From contig NZ_AP022607.1 in the NCBI RefSeq assembly GCF_010728725.1, positions 496,001 to 560,000 of the forward strand: DNA of 64,000 bases. The letters are read 5' to 3'. Of the stretch, positions 63,709 to 64,000 are shown piece after piece. The position numbers and the translations under genes are program-made. How positions within the stretch are numbered: position 1 is the stretch's first letter; the number at the start of each line of letters is the position of its first letter. The stretch is from Mycobacterium branderi. GTDB taxonomy: Bacteria > Actinomycetota > Actinomycetes > Mycobacteriales > Mycobacteriaceae. The notes beneath the pieces are model-generated. The model was not told where the DNA came from. It saw only the letters and a list, made by a program, of their open reading frames with translations, and ran no database searches.

Positions 63709-64000
63709 TCAAACCGCCGCACTGGCAAACGGACTCGAGGTGAGAACTTGCGGCCCCTCGGCGGCGATCAGCACCGCCTCCCGGCCGAACACCGCGCCGA
63801 CGCCCCGCTCCCAGACATAGCCCGTTACCGCGAGCACCATGCCCGGTTCCAGCCGTTCCCCGGCCGCCGTGGCAGGTAGCTGCGCTGACACGACCGGCGG
63901 GTCGAAGCCCATGCCTAACCCGCACGCCACCGGCATCGGCGGCAGTGGCTCCCCCGCCGCGTCGTACGCGGACAATAGATCCGCAGCGGCCGCACCAGGC
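63709..64000 (-). CDS. M24 family (Xaa-Pro-type) peptidase, C-terminal part
   Basis: The frame is open to the right edge of the window. The sequence CGLGMGFDPPVV, then LEPGMVLAVTGYVWERGVGAVFGREAVLI, matches the end of M24 pita-bread-fold enzymes, which include a final metal-binding Glu. Only 97 residues are visible. Confidence 0.65.
   Translation of the reverse strand, partial: PGAAAADLLSAYDAAGEPLPPMPVACGLGMGFDPPVVSAQLPATAAGERLEPGMVLAVTGYVWERGVGAVFGREAVLIAAEGPQVLTSSPFASAAV

Noticed and set aside
1..64000. CRISPR arrays and rRNA genes
   Set aside because: No regularly spaced repeats and no rRNA-like conserved blocks were seen.

Overview
The window looks like a slow-growing nontuberculous Mycobacterium. 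It is GC-rich, carries PE/PPE genes and an ESX-5-type esx/PPE/PE island, and holds mycofactocin-type SDRs, many cytochromes P450 and a formate-hydrogenlyase-like hyc locus related to the M. tuberculosis Rv0082-Rv0087 region. The species cannot be fixed from sequence alone.

Layout. 0-10 kb: FAD monooxygenase, SpoIIAA-like protein, a NarL-type two-component pair whose regulator is frameshifted, a PE/PPE pair, a DUF389 membrane protein, a broken mkl (mceG) remnant, a CDF-like transporter and an orphan narI with an in-frame stop. 10-13 kb: two tandem, translationally coupled MutS-like ATPases. 13-17 kb: an esxN/esxM/PPE/PPE/PE island bounded by a 47-bp near-perfect direct repeat. 17-30 kb: a stress and energy region with universal stress protein, histidine phosphatase, Nudix, a six-gene hyc-type complex that has lost its metal ligands, enolase, DUF190 and a frameshifted MFS transporter.

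31-40 kb looks like an integrated or captured conjugative plasmid. It has an AT-rich stretch with a DnaA-box match and hairpin, small unknown genes, a stand-alone DnaB-N-like protein, a MobF relaxase-helicase preceded by a perfect 14-bp stem, and a coupled dprA-comF pair on the opposite strand. No integrase was found, so its borders are open.

40-64 kb is a catabolic region: a FadR-type GntR regulator and two long leftward operons encoding P450s, a Baeyer-Villiger-type monooxygenase, a Rieske oxygenase, ALDH, a ThDP enzyme, a class III CoA-transferase, several SDRs, a TauD-type dioxygenase, a VOC protein and three AhpD/CMD-fold proteins, plus a rightward P450-SDR pair. Related operators built on GTCCGGAC recur at several of these promoters and suggest one regulon. 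The gene set fits stepwise oxidation, ring opening and CoA-linked breakdown of an alicyclic or terpenoid-like substrate, which is not identified. A 25-codon ORF with a strong ribosome binding site is coupled to one CMD gene.
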